A stretch of 64,000 nucleotides of DNA. Origin: Lactobacillus sp. LL6 (lineage in GTDB: Bacteria > Bacillota > Bacilli > Lactobacillales > Lactobacillaceae). The DNA is taken from the NCBI RefSeq assembly GCF_007570935.1, contig NZ_VLLR01000002.1, positions 186,001 to 250,000 of the forward strand, read 5' to 3'. A program made the position numbers and the translations under genes. Each line of letters begins with the position of its first letter. Within the stretch, counting starts at the first letter, position 1. A model generated the notes under the pieces. The model was not told the DNA's origin, did no database searches, and was given only the letters and a program-made list of their open reading frames with translations. Below, one piece after another: positions 26,553 through 35,141 of this stretch.

Positions 26553-27180
26553 TTAGTTTTATTCAATTCACTGCGTTGTTTGTCAATTCTAGTCTGCTGA
26601 ATATATTGGTCTGTTGCTGAAATTCCTGTATGTCCTATTGAGTAGCTACCACCATTACATCTTTTGATTCCTCGTATAATTTTGTGCTAATGAGTGACGT
26701 AATTTTTGAGGTGTAGTTCTATTACTGTCTGGAAATGCTTCTGACTTCTGAATACATGCTGACGAATCGCTCAATTGTATTAGTAGCTATCCGTTTAGCC
26801 TTACCTGCATATTTAGTTAAAAATAAAGCTTTTTCACTTTTGTCTGGAGCATATCTTTGAGTTCTAATATTCAAGTAGTTTTGAATATAAAGGATAGCCC
26901 AATCAGCAATTAATGGAGCATCTTTTTTATTCCCTTTCCTTACCACCAAAATGCTACGCTCACGTAAATTTAATTTTTTTATGTTTAATCGTGTTAGTTC
27001 AGATACACGTACCCCAGAAGCTAATAATAAGGCTATAATGGCTAGATCTCTTTCTTTATTAAAACTTAGCTCAATTACCTAGTGTACTTTCATACCGATT
27101 GGAAAGATAGTCTAACCATTTATGCTTCTTTTCACCAGTATAAAGCATTGGAGAAAAATTGGAGAATGGAGTAGAGATGG
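26553..27180 (-). pseudogene. Decayed XerS-like tyrosine recombinase
   Basis: Read leftward from about 27170, pieces of a XerS-type recombinase appear in changing frames. They are LYTGEKKHKWLDYLSNRYES, a stop, FNKERDLAIIALLLASG, RKGNKKDAPLIADWAILYIQ (open at 26722-26949), PQKLRHSLAQNY and finally GHTGISATDQYIQQTRIDK to TAA at 26553-26555. The catalytic Arg, His and Tyr regions can all be traced, so the gene was once whole. It is a diverged paralogue of the intact recombinase at 33821-34948. The N-terminal third is missing. Confidence 0.75.
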
Positions 27181-27255
27181 AGAATAAGGATGTGGAGAAT
27201 GAACTTCAGAAGCACTAAAAAAGTATTTCCATGATGTCATAGAAATACTTTTGTC

Positions 27256-28602
27256 TTAATTTTTAGCTTGAGGTGTATTGATAGGCTTTAACTTAATGCC
27301 AGCAACGTACTGAAGATTGTCAGCTTTTAAATAAAAATCATTAATTGATGGATCTGTAGAAATTTGATTCCCATCTTTGTTAACTAGAGAAAGATATAAA
27401 TCATCCCCAGTTAATTGCACATGATAAAAGAGTTCCGCTTTTTTATCTTTGGCTACGTAAATATATTTTAATTCTTTTACCGCTAATGGATAATAACCAA
27501 ATTTATAATAATTAGTGCTTTCCGCATTATAGAATTTATTAGAATATTTTGGTTCACCATTTTTGTTGTAAATAATTCCTTTAGGAATCCCAGGTTTAAA
27601 CTGCATGAAAGTATTTTTAGTATTAGGCAGATTTATAGGTTCAATATTACGTTTAACATTTACTTCAGATACGCGACCCCATACCCAATTATCCTTAGTT
27701 CCTTTTACATGATAGAAAACACCATCTTCAATTCCGGTTTTAAACCAAAAGTCATTTGGATAGCCTCTAAAGGTAGAAACGTATTTATCAACTTTAAGTT
27801 TTTGTCCTTTATGATAATAGTGACCACTTTCTGAATTGGAATTCATATTAACAATTTGCTGACCGCTTTTTAGTACAATTGTAGTTTCCTTAGCATTTGT
27901 GTACATAGGTTTTCCATCAAGATAAATTATATTATTGGCCTTGATGTAGCGATTTTTACCAATTTGATAAAATTGCTTACCGTTAATAGTTGTATATTTT
28001 AAGAAAAAGCGATGTCTTTTTTGCCAGTCAACAAATTTTATTCCTGATGAAGACAGGTATTCTGAGTAATACTTTGTTGGCTTAGTAATTTTTTGAAACT
28101 TCCCAGGGACAATTAATGTAGTATTCTTCTTAATGGTTTTTGCGTGTTTATTACGTTTACCATTAGAATTATAAATATAAGAATTATGATCTAGAGTGAT
28201 GTTAGTAGGTCCATTTGTTATACCGACGTTTTTAGCATTAATGTAGTAGCCGTGACCAATATTAAAGTACATTTTTAAGTCACCGTTGCTTGTTTGTTGG
28301 GAAGTATTAATATAGGTTTTTAGCGATACAGGCTTACCGAAGTATTGCAGTTTAGTTCCTTTAGGAATTAAAGTAACATCCCCAGTTTGTTTTAATTTAA
28401 CTGAGTTGCCGTTTGCATCAGTTATTTCATCAACATGTGTTTGTTTTCCATCTTTTTTATAAATGTAAGCAGGGATTTCTAAAGTAAATGTATTTTTTGA
28501 TTTTATTGTTTCAGCATTAACCTGAATTTGATTATTAATGAAAGCTGGAGAAATTCCTAATACTAACATAGTAGATAAAGTAAGTAGTTTTTTTATTTTC
28601 AT
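27256..28602 (-). CDS. Secreted SLAP-domain surface protein
   Basis: This 448-residue protein has a signal peptide (KKLLTLSTMLVLGISPAFI, cleavage probably near VNAET) and repeated S-layer-type units: IYKKDGKQ, YIYNSNGKRNKHAK, YYINAKNV, RYIKANNI, FYLKADNL. It shares unit order and the ending LKPINT with the protein at 7643-9565, so the two are paralogues; this one lacks the long C-terminal extension. AAGGAG lies 15 bases before the ATG, farther than usual. It probably sits in the cell wall by SLAP binding. Ligand unknown. Confidence 0.8.
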   Translation of the reverse strand: MKIKKLLTLSTMLVLGISPAFINNQIQVNAETIKSKNTFTLEIPAYIYKKDGKQTHVDEITDANGNSVKLKQTGDVTLIPKGTKLQYFGKPVSLKTYINTSQQTSNGDLKMYFNIGHGYYINAKNVGITNGPTNITLDHNSYIYNSNGKRNKHAKTIKKNTTLIVPGKFQKITKPTKYYSEYLSSSGIKFVDWQKRHRFFLKYTTINGKQFYQIGKNRYIKANNIIYLDGKPMYTNAKETTIVLKSGQQIVNMNSNSESGHYYHKGQKLKVDKYVSTFRGYPNDFWFKTGIEDGVFYHVKGTKDNWVWGRVSEVNVKRNIEPINLPNTKNTFMQFKPGIPKGIIYNKNGEPKYSNKFYNAESTNYYKFGYYPLAVKELKYIYVAKDKKAELFYHVQLTGDDLYLSLVNKDGNQISTDPSINDFYLKADNLQYVAGIKLKPINTPQAKN

Positions 28603-28648
28603 GAGTAGTTATAATTAGCTCCTTTTCTTTTCTAATTATACAATGAAC

Positions 28649-28670
28649 TACATCGGGAATGAATTCCTGA
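28649..28670. repeat. Palindrome near the 3' side of tnpB (candidate right end)
   Basis: TCGGGAAT-GA-ATTCCTGA (28653-28670) lies about 110 bases past the tnpB stop. Its core TACATCGgGAATGAATTC matches the palindrome at 613-630 with one change. In IS200/IS605 elements such subterminal palindromes are the TnpA-recognised ends, and the guide RNA (omega RNA) gene runs from the end of tnpB towards this end. Confidence 0.45.
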
Positions 28671-28780
28671 GTTTCTGGGAACAGCAGGTAGTGTTTAGGT
28701 TCTTACAGAGAATTAGCTTCTGATGTCCAGAAGGTCTCATACCTAACTCACAGAACCTGCCTATTTACCTTGGCTAGTCC

Positions 28781-29935
28781 TTAGCCAGTTAGCTTTGCTT
28801 TATTTAGGAGATTAACTGCCGCATTAATATCTCGATCATGATGAGCCTTGCATTTTGAGCAACTCCACTCACGAATATTCAGTGGCTTCTCACCACTATT
28901 GAATCCGCAATTTGAACAGATCCTTGAAGTGTTTTCTGGATTGACAATGATTAACTTTTTGCCGTACCATTCACACTTATATTCAAGTATCATTCTAAAC
29001 ATTCTCCAACTTGCATTACTAATAGATTTAGCCAAATGGTGATTCTTTTGAAGATTTTTGGCTTTCAAATCTTCGATTGCAATCACATCATAGTTTTTGA
29101 CTAGTTCAGTTGTAACTTTATGGGGATAGTCTTTTCTTTGATTTTTGACTTTATCTTGGTATCTTGCCTTTAAGACCCGTGCTTTTTCCCAATTCTTGAA
29201 GCTTTCTAAGCTTCTTGGATTGGGTATTTTTTTGTTCTTATCTTGCAAGACTAGTCTTTGAGCTAAATAGCGTCTTCTTGAGAATTTCCTTTGCCATTCA
29301 ATAGCCTTCTTATCAAAATAAGAACCATCAAAAGTATCATACTTGATACCATTTGAAAGAATGGCTAAATCAGCCAATCCAATATCAATCCCAACTTCTT
29401 TGTTAGTCTTAGGTAGCTCTTTCTTTTCAACTTCTACTTGAAAAGAAATGTAGTACTTTCCAGTTGGTTCTAAGCTTACTGTATATCGCTTGATCTTGGC
29501 ATCTTTCAAAAGTCCAGTTTTGCTAGTCTTAATATAGCCAAGTTTAGGCAATTTCAAATATCGCCTGCCAATAACACGAACAGTTGACTTGCCAGTATAA
29601 GAGTTCTTAGTTGACTTTCTTGAATGAAATTTTGGCTTTCTTGCACGGATTGACTTGTCAAAGAAATTTTTCCAAGCCTGATTCAAATTAGCATTAACTA
29701 TTTGAAGACTAGAAGAATCACTGTTTTTTAGAAAGCTATATTGATGTTTTAAAGGTTTTAACAAAATATCTAGCTTATATTTACCTAAAAATGGCAAATG
29801 ATGATTATTCTTGTAACGCTCATTCATCATGGCAAGCATCTGGTTCCAAATAAAACGGTCATTACCAAACATTTGAAATAATTGTCATTGTTGTTTTTTA
29901 TTTGGATATAGTCTTAACTTGATTCCAGCAAGCAT
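28781..29935 (-). pseudogene. tnpB: IS200/IS605-family tnpB with a stop at codon 17
   Basis: Read from the ATG at 29935 (GGAGG site before it), the gene starts MLAGIKLRLYPNKKQQ and meets TGA at 29887-29885. It then continues in the same frame with QLFQMFGNDRFIWN to the normal end. All key TnpB features follow: RuvC Asp in GIDIGL, Glu in AIEDLKAKN, the CxxC...CxxC zinc finger (ICSNCG and CSKC) and HDRDIN. TnpB is an RNA-guided nuclease that cuts the donor site after transposition. Restart at the internal ATG (29872) would lose 21 residues of the N-terminal domain. No tnpA transposase is nearby, so the element cannot move by itself. Confidence 0.85.
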
Positions 29936-30062
29936 TTTTGTGCCTCCTTTCTTGATATTATTCTTAAATTATACCAAAACAGAATAGGAGGAAAAAGCGA
30001 ACAAAAGCTTAAAATTGTAGATTTTTTAAAACAAAACTTGTCACTTAGATTGCTGGATTCAT

Positions 30063-30082
30063 CTCGGGATTGAAATCCCGAG
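30063..30082. repeat. Perfect palindrome upstream of tnpB (candidate left end)
   Basis: CTCGGGATT-GA-AATCCCGAG, 9-bp arms, lies about 128 bases before the tnpB start. With the palindrome at 28653-28670 it brackets a region of about 1.43 kb, a fitting size for a tnpB-only IS605 element. No other gene is seen in 29936-30266. Confidence 0.5.
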
Positions 30083-30266
30083 CTTTCTCTAGTATATTTT
30101 CAGTAAAAATTCTTTAGGAGAATTAATTTTTTGCTAAAGAAAGGAGTTTTTCCCCCAATATAATTATTAATCATAGTTAATCAGAAGAAAATGATATTTG
30201 ATTATTTCAAATTTTGCTTATAAAATGTAAGTAAATACAACGATTATACTAATTAGGAGGTAACTT

Positions 30267-30758
30267 ATGAGCAAAACATTACTTTTGTACTTTTCACCGC
30301 AAAATCATACTAAACATTATGTTGACTTAGTAGCACAAAAACTAAACGCAGATGTGCATGAAATCAAAGCTAAGATTCATTATACAGTAGAAGACTTGAA
30401 TTGGACTATTCCCACAACACGTGCCACAGTTGAACAAAAGCAAATGCACGATGGGCGAGTAGATATTGTTGAAGATTTACCAAGTACTCAAGATTACGAC
30501 ACAATTATTTTAGCTCATCCAATCTGGTGGGGAATTCCGCCACGTCTCATTGCTAAAATTATTGATGAACTTGACTTAAATGGCAAGACTTTAGCTATGT
30601 TTGCAACTTCAGGAGGTTCAAGTTATGACTGGTCGCAATCAAATATCGAAAGAACAGTAAAGGAAAACAATTATCAAAATGTTGATATTAAAAAAGGAAT
30701 AGTTTTTAATAATGATAATCAGGTTGATAGTTGGATTGAAGAAAATAGTTTGAACTGA
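30267..30758 (+). CDS. Flavodoxin-like protein
   Basis: This 163-residue protein has the flavodoxin_4 fold: TLLLYFSPQNHTKHYVD for the FMN phosphate, then ILAHPIWWGIPPRL and FATSGGSSYDW around the flavin ring. It is probably a cytoplasmic FMN-dependent reductase or electron carrier. Length fits. It starts behind TTAGGAGG and stands as a single gene upstream of the decarboxylase/cupin gene. The electron partner is unknown. Confidence 0.87.
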   Translation: MSKTLLLYFSPQNHTKHYVDLVAQKLNADVHEIKAKIHYTVEDLNWTIPTTRATVEQKQMHDGRVDIVEDLPSTQDYDTIILAHPIWWGIPPRLIAKIIDELDLNGKTLAMFATSGGSSYDWSQSNIERTVKENNYQNVDIKKGIVFNNDNQVDSWIEENSLN

Positions 30759-30932
30759 ATTTTTAGTAGGGATAATCAAATAGTGATTAGCCCTATATTT
30801 TTGTTGTCAACTATAAGTAATAATTATACTGCAGTATTAATTATTAGTATTTTTAATTATTATTAAAAGGATATACACTAAGTCTATAAAAGAAAAACAA
30901 ATAAAAATCTGATAAAAAAGAAGGTAAAATTT

Positions 30933-31688
30933 ATGACAGAAATTCATCAAACTGCAGGACGAGATAATTTAGGTAAATTTGCTCCGGAATTTGCCCACTT
31001 TAATGATGATATTTTATTTGGAGAAAATTGGGCAAATGATGATATTAGCCAAAAAACTCGCTCAATTATTACTATTTCAGTATTCATTGGTAGAGGATTA
31101 GTCGATTCATCACTAAAGGCTCACCTTGAAATTGGTAAAAAGAACGGCATTACTCGTAAAGAAATTGCTGCAATTATCACTCATGCTGCTTTTTATGCAG
31201 GCTGGCCAGTTGCATGGGGTGCATTTAGATTGCCAAAAGAAGTTTGGAATGAAAATGAAAGTGCAGAAGATGAAAAATCTGCTTATGCTAACAGCATGAT
31301 TTTTCCAATTGGCGAATCAAATGATGCTTTTGCCAAGTACTTTACTGGAAAAAGCTATTTGGCAGAAGTAACTAAAGCTCCATTTCCAATTCATAATGTT
31401 ACTTTTGAACCTGGTGTAATTAATCATTGGCATGAACATAAAGCTACTAAAGGCGGCGGTCAGATGCTTATTGCAGTGGGCGGACGCGGTTATGTCCAAC
31501 TTGAAGGACAAGATCCAGTAGAGCTTCTTCCAGGCGATAGTTTCTTTGTTCCAGCCAATACTAAGCACTGGCATGGAGCTGCTCCTGATTCATGGTTCTC
31601 ACACTTAGCATTTATGGTTCCTGGAGAAGGACAAGAAAATGTATGGTATGAGCCTGTTGATGAAGATTTTTATAAGAATTTGAAATAA
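30933..31688 (+). CDS. Carboxymuconolactone-decarboxylase and cupin fusion protein
   Basis: This 251-residue protein joins a carboxymuconolactone-decarboxylase-like domain (about 10-105, with KAHLEIGKKNGITRKEIAAI) and a cupin (about 135-235). The cupin has the metal ligands INHWHEH and, later, HWHG. The first domain is often a peroxidase or decarboxylase of the AhpD kind, but I see no CxxC pair, so a redox role is uncertain. Such fusions are common single genes in lactobacilli and enterococci. AAGAAGG precedes the ATG. Confidence 0.85.
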   Translation: MTEIHQTAGRDNLGKFAPEFAHFNDDILFGENWANDDISQKTRSIITISVFIGRGLVDSSLKAHLEIGKKNGITRKEIAAIITHAAFYAGWPVAWGAFRLPKEVWNENESAEDEKSAYANSMIFPIGESNDAFAKYFTGKSYLAEVTKAPFPIHNVTFEPGVINHWHEHKATKGGGQMLIAVGGRGYVQLEGQDPVELLPGDSFFVPANTKHWHGAAPDSWFSHLAFMVPGEGQENVWYEPVDEDFYKNLK

Positions 31689-31796
31689 TAAAAACCATAT
31701 TCCGATAGAATTTCGAAATATAGTTTTAAGGTAGTCTATTTATAATATGTTCTAATTTTAGGGTTCATATCAGCACTTTAATGCGAACTATTACAT

Positions 31797-31895
31797 TTAT
31801 AGTTTAGTTGAATTCTTTTTTAGAAATTCAGTAACCTTAATCATTACATGTTCAGAATCGGGAGAGTTTGTAACGTCTAGTACAAATTCTCCCAT
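31797..31895 (-). CDS. Possible 32-residue small protein
   Basis: ATG at 31895 follows AAGG at eight bases. The frame starts MGEFVLDVTNSPDSEHVM and ends at TAA 31797-31799. The first part overlaps a palindrome (31860-31872 with 31881-31893), so the frame may be accidental. No family is recognised. The rest of 31689-32042 holds nothing I can support. Confidence 0.25.
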   Translation of the reverse strand: MGEFVLDVTNSPDSEHVMIKVTEFLKKNSTKL

Positions 31896-32042
31896 TTTTG
31901 TACCTTAATATTTTTATTTAAACGACTTGCAGAAGAGTTTCCATTTTTTATCCTTCTTTCTTGTATATACATACGTAGCAATAATTTTAATTGAAATATT
32001 TAATCGCTTAATGAGTATTTTAAAAAGAACTTAATTAAAAAA

Positions 32043-32330
32043 CTAATTATCTTTTTGAAATATCACTTTAGTGATTCTTAAAATTTTATCAACATAAATT
32101 TTATTCAAAACACTGATTGATACATTCATTTTTTCACTTTCAATTCTTGCAATTGTTGATTATGGCTTATCTACTAGTTTAGCAAATTCATGCTGTGTCA
32201 TACCAAGTTTATCTCGAAGGTTACGCACCTTAACTGCTATTTGTAATTGTTGATTTTCTTCTTTGTATTTCTTAGCAAAAACAATACTTTGCTTCTTACG
32301 TTTAGTAATATATTGATCAATTTTACTCAT
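32043..32330 (-). pseudogene. Xre-family HTH antitoxin-like gene with a premature stop
   Basis: From the ATG at 32330 (AAAGGA nine bases upstream) the frame encodes MSKIDQYITKRKKQ and an HTH of the Xre class. The HTH reads LRDKLGMTQHEFAKLVDKP, then TAA at 32162-32160, then STIARIESEKMNVSISVL and a natural stop at 32043-32045. One base change (CAA to TAA) within the recognition helix region explains it. Proteins of this size are usually HigA/RelB-type antitoxins encoded beside a RelE-like toxin; no toxin gene is visible on either side. It is probably an orphaned, inactivated antitoxin. Confidence 0.7.
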
Positions 32331-32500
32331 GTCGATTTTTCCTTTCATATGTATCACGCCTTTACAAAGCCTTAGTGATAATTTAGTTATATATCTCACT
32401 TATTCGGTGTAAGCGAAAAGCTGACAAATAATTTTAAACCTTTAAACCAGTCTATATAATTGAAAATACTGTTAGGACTGATTAGGATAAATATATTTAT

Positions 32501-32538
32501 ATAAGCACCTAATGATTTTATTGTATTTAGGTGCTTAT
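32501..32538. terminator. Hairpin, possible terminator
   Basis: Stem ATAAGCACCTAA / TTTAGGTGCTTAT. No clear T run follows on the + strand, so the function is uncertain. Confidence 0.4.
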
Positions 32539-32671
32539 GTAAATGCAATAATTATCGTTAGGGCTTTTTTCCACCTAAATTGTACTTAATACGTTACCTT
32601 CAGGGCTGCTTTCTATATAAAAGTTGAGTATTATAAAGTTAGATAGTAATAAAGAAGTACAGGGGAAAGAT

Positions 32672-33394
32672 ATGATTAATAATGAAGATAAACTGTCAAA
32701 TTTACGTAAGGAGATTGATAAATATCGCTCTTTAGATAAACAACAATCAGATTTGTTAAATCAGGATATTCGTATTGAGCATGTTTGGTCGTCTAATGCA
32801 ATTGAAGGCAGCAAACTAGGCAGATTCGAAATAGAAGAAATAATTAATAGGGGTGTAACTAGTGGTGGAGAATCTATTAGAGATATTTTAGCTGCATTAG
32901 ATTTAGCTCAAGCTTACGACTACACGCTTGATTTAGCTAATAGAGATGCCTCTTTAACTCAAATCATCATACGAGACATAAATAAAATAGTCCTAACCAA
33001 GTCTAATCCAGAGTGGGGCGGTATATATAGAGAAGTTGAAGTTCATCCTGCTGGAGTTAAATTTAGCCCTTATGCTGAACCATTTGATATTGAACCAAAG
33101 ATGAATGACTTAATAGACTGGTCTAGAACTGCTAAGGATACTTTGCATCCTGTCAAATATGCTGCAGACTTGCATTTTAAGTTTGTAACGATACATCCAT
33201 TTAGAGATGGAAACGGTAGGACTGCTAGATTATTAATGAATTTTGCGTTAGCAGAAAAAGGCTATCCAGTTATAAACATTAAGCCAGACAAAGAATCAAG
33301 AGATGATTATCTAAATATTCTTTTAGATGGTCAAAAGAACAATGACCCATCTAGATTTGAAGAGCTTGTTGCAAATACAGTGAAGAAACGTTAG
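32672..33394 (+). CDS. Fic-family protein (AMP-transferase type) with truncated tail
   Basis: This 240-residue protein has the full Fic motif HPFRDGNGRTARLL and, N-terminal to it, SSNAIEGSKL. That fits the inhibitory helix (S/T)xxxE(G/N) of self-inhibited class II Fic enzymes, which transfer AMP to target proteins. The ATG at 32672 has AGGGGAAAG in front; an earlier in-frame TTG lacks support. After the stop at 33392 another frame continues with LEKRVSILQLNEKNIADAKK to TAA at 33502-33504, so the natural protein was probably about 38 residues longer. The fold and catalytic core are intact. Confidence 0.85.
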   Translation: MINNEDKLSNLRKEIDKYRSLDKQQSDLLNQDIRIEHVWSSNAIEGSKLGRFEIEEIINRGVTSGGESIRDILAALDLAQAYDYTLDLANRDASLTQIIIRDINKIVLTKSNPEWGGIYREVEVHPAGVKFSPYAEPFDIEPKMNDLIDWSRTAKDTLHPVKYAADLHFKFVTIHPFRDGNGRTARLLMNFALAEKGYPVINIKPDKESRDDYLNILLDGQKNNDPSRFEELVANTVKKR

Positions 33395-33531
33395 AAAAGC
33401 GTGTCAGCATTCTTCAATTAAATGAAAAGAATATTGCTGATGCAAAAAAGCAAACTAACTTAACTAAGGATGAAATAAATAATCTAAGAAAAGGCAATAA
33501 TTAACAGGTTTTAAAAATGAGTAAATGAAAA

Positions 33532-33580
33532 AGCAACTTTAAATCAACAATAGTAAGATTTAAAGCTGCTTTATTTGATA
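33532..33580. terminator. Bidirectional hairpin after the Fic gene
   Basis: Stem AAAGCAaCTTTAAATC / GATTTAAAGcTGCTTT with T-rich flanks on both strands. Confidence 0.7.
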
Positions 33581-33661
33581 TAATAATGATAGTGCAGGTC
33601 AGAAATTTCGCCTTCCTAATTTGAACAAATAGGTGACCAATTACGGAAACTTTTTGTTTAT

Positions 33662-33703
33662 GTGCTGGTTGGCAGTGCCTCGCACGCACTGGGATAGTAG
33701 CAC
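33662..33703. other. GC-rich nested inverted repeats, possible structured RNA
   Basis: An outer pair GTGCT (33662-33666) / AGCAC (33699-33703) encloses an inner pair CAGTGC (33673-33678) / GCACTG (33686-33691) with loop CTCGCAC. The block is about 60 percent G+C, far above its surroundings, and codes for no convincing protein. It could be a small RNA, an attachment site or a remnant of imported DNA. Confidence 0.4.
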
Positions 33704-33782
33704 TAAAGCTAATTTCTCAACCTAACTATCGATAATAATTATCTTTAGGCAAATTAATTATAGCATGAATTAGCTATCCAAG

Positions 33783-33812
33783 AAAGCCAATCAACTTTTG
33801 TTGATTGGCTTT
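33783..33812. terminator. Terminator of the XerS-like gene
   Basis: A perfect 13-bp stem AAAGCCAATCAAC / GTTGATTGGCTTT with loop TTTT, just past the recombinase stop at 33821. Confidence 0.88.
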
Positions 33813-33820
33813 TGTAATTT

Positions 33821-34948
33821 TCATTTGTTCTTCAAATACTTAACATGAACTTGTTTTTCACCGATATGGCTTAAATCATTATGAAGCTTATCTTCACCTA
33901 AGTGAGTATATAAGTCAGTAGCAGAAGTACTAGTTTGACCTAATTGCTCGGAAACTGCAACAATGTCCTTATTTTGTTCATAAAGTTCAGTTCCCAAAGT
34001 ATGGCGGAACTTGTGAGGAGTAGAAGGACGACCGTAAGCTTGAGTGTATTTCTTTACCATACGCTGAATAGACCTTGTAGTAAGTCTAGTTGCTTTTCCT
34101 TTAATTGGAGTTACAAATAGGGCTTTTTCATCATCAGAAGCATTATAGCGCTTGCTCCTGATACTTAAATATTGCTCAAGGTAGGGAATAGACCAAGGGA
34201 CAATGCCAACAGTGTCTGCATGATTTCCTTTTCTGATCATTGATACTTGACCGTGAGTATCAGTTAATTTTAAGTCTTTTAAATTTAAACTAACTAATTC
34301 TGAAACTCTCAATCCTGATGCTAAAAGAAGGGCAATTATTGCTAAATCTCGTTCTTTATCACGTTTGAATTTACTTTTAGCTTGTGGAGTTTTTATTATT
34401 TTTTCGTAATATTCATCTATAAAAGCTAACAGATCTTGTTCTCGGCCAACAAATAACTGGGATTCAATTTTTTTATGGCGATAGTTAAGAGTAGCAGTAT
34501 CTTTCTTCATCTTTATTTTTGCCATGGGATTATATGCTAAATATGGCTTGCGTGATGGACCAACTTCGGATTCCTCACAAAGATACCTAAAGAAAGATTT
34601 TAGGGCGCTGATAGTGTGATTTATGGTTCCTGTGGTTGGTAATGTACCATAAAAGGTTTCGGTAGTGCTTAATGAATAAATGTAATTGTTTATATCCATA
34701 GTGTCTAATTTAGTTAAAGTATCAATAGTAATATCTTTATTAGATAATGCTGCAGATAACGGTTCAGTATAATCAGGATTAGTATGTGTGCGCAGCCATG
34801 TAAAAAAGCTGTTGATTTCTAATAAATACATTGCATTAGTAGTTGGTTGAGTATCTATTTTATGAGTATCATAAAAGTTTCTAACAAAGTCAGGAAGTTC
34901 CGATAAACGCTTAGTAATTTGTTTTTGACTCATTTCTTTAATTTGCAT
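33821..34948 (-). CDS. XerS-like tyrosine recombinase
   Basis: This 375-residue recombinase resembles the single-recombinase XerS of streptococci and lactococci. The N-terminal part (LPDFVRNFYDTHK ... FFTWLRTH) and the catalytic part (RDLAIIALLLASGLRVSEL, TPHKFRHTLG, ATDLYTH) both fit. The usual His of LGHxS is Gln here (QLGQTST), a change at a catalytic position. The chosen ATG at 34948 has AAGGTG eight bases upstream; the longer frame runs through a palindrome. Possible roles are chromosome-dimer resolution or integration. A ruined paralogue lies at 26553-27180. Confidence 0.85.
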   Translation of the reverse strand: MQIKEMSQKQITKRLSELPDFVRNFYDTHKIDTQPTTNAMYLLEINSFFTWLRTHTNPDYTEPLSAALSNKDITIDTLTKLDTMDINNYIYSLSTTETFYGTLPTTGTINHTISALKSFFRYLCEESEVGPSRKPYLAYNPMAKIKMKKDTATLNYRHKKIESQLFVGREQDLLAFIDEYYEKIIKTPQAKSKFKRDKERDLAIIALLLASGLRVSELVSLNLKDLKLTDTHGQVSMIRKGNHADTVGIVPWSIPYLEQYLSIRSKRYNASDDEKALFVTPIKGKATRLTTRSIQRMVKKYTQAYGRPSTPHKFRHTLGTELYEQNKDIVAVSEQLGQTSTSATDLYTHLGEDKLHNDLSHIGEKQVHVKYLKNK

Positions 34949-34996
34949 AAATTTCACCTTAATTATTGAAAATAGGGCATAAAATACCGATTTACA

Positions 34997-35028
34997 AAGT
35001 GTCGCATAATAGGAGTATTGCGACACTT
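34997..35028. promoter_or_regulatory. Inverted repeat upstream of the XerS-like gene
   Basis: AAGTGTCGCA (34997-35006) and TGCGACACTT (35019-35028) are perfect inverted arms with a 12-base spacer. Size and place suit a recombinase binding site or an operator on the xerS promoter. Confidence 0.5.
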
Positions 35029-35141
35029 ACTATAGTGTAACATACCTTGTGTGCTATTTATGATTTATAATAATATATTCGTTGCTTTTTATTATCTTAG
35101 GATATATAATGGCTTAAAATGCTTTAAAGGAGAATTATAGT

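Noticed and set aside
33501-33689. 62-codon minus-strand frame over the GC-rich hairpin
   Set aside because: The composition is odd (Cys, His, Ile runs), there is no ribosome site, and it crosses a terminator.
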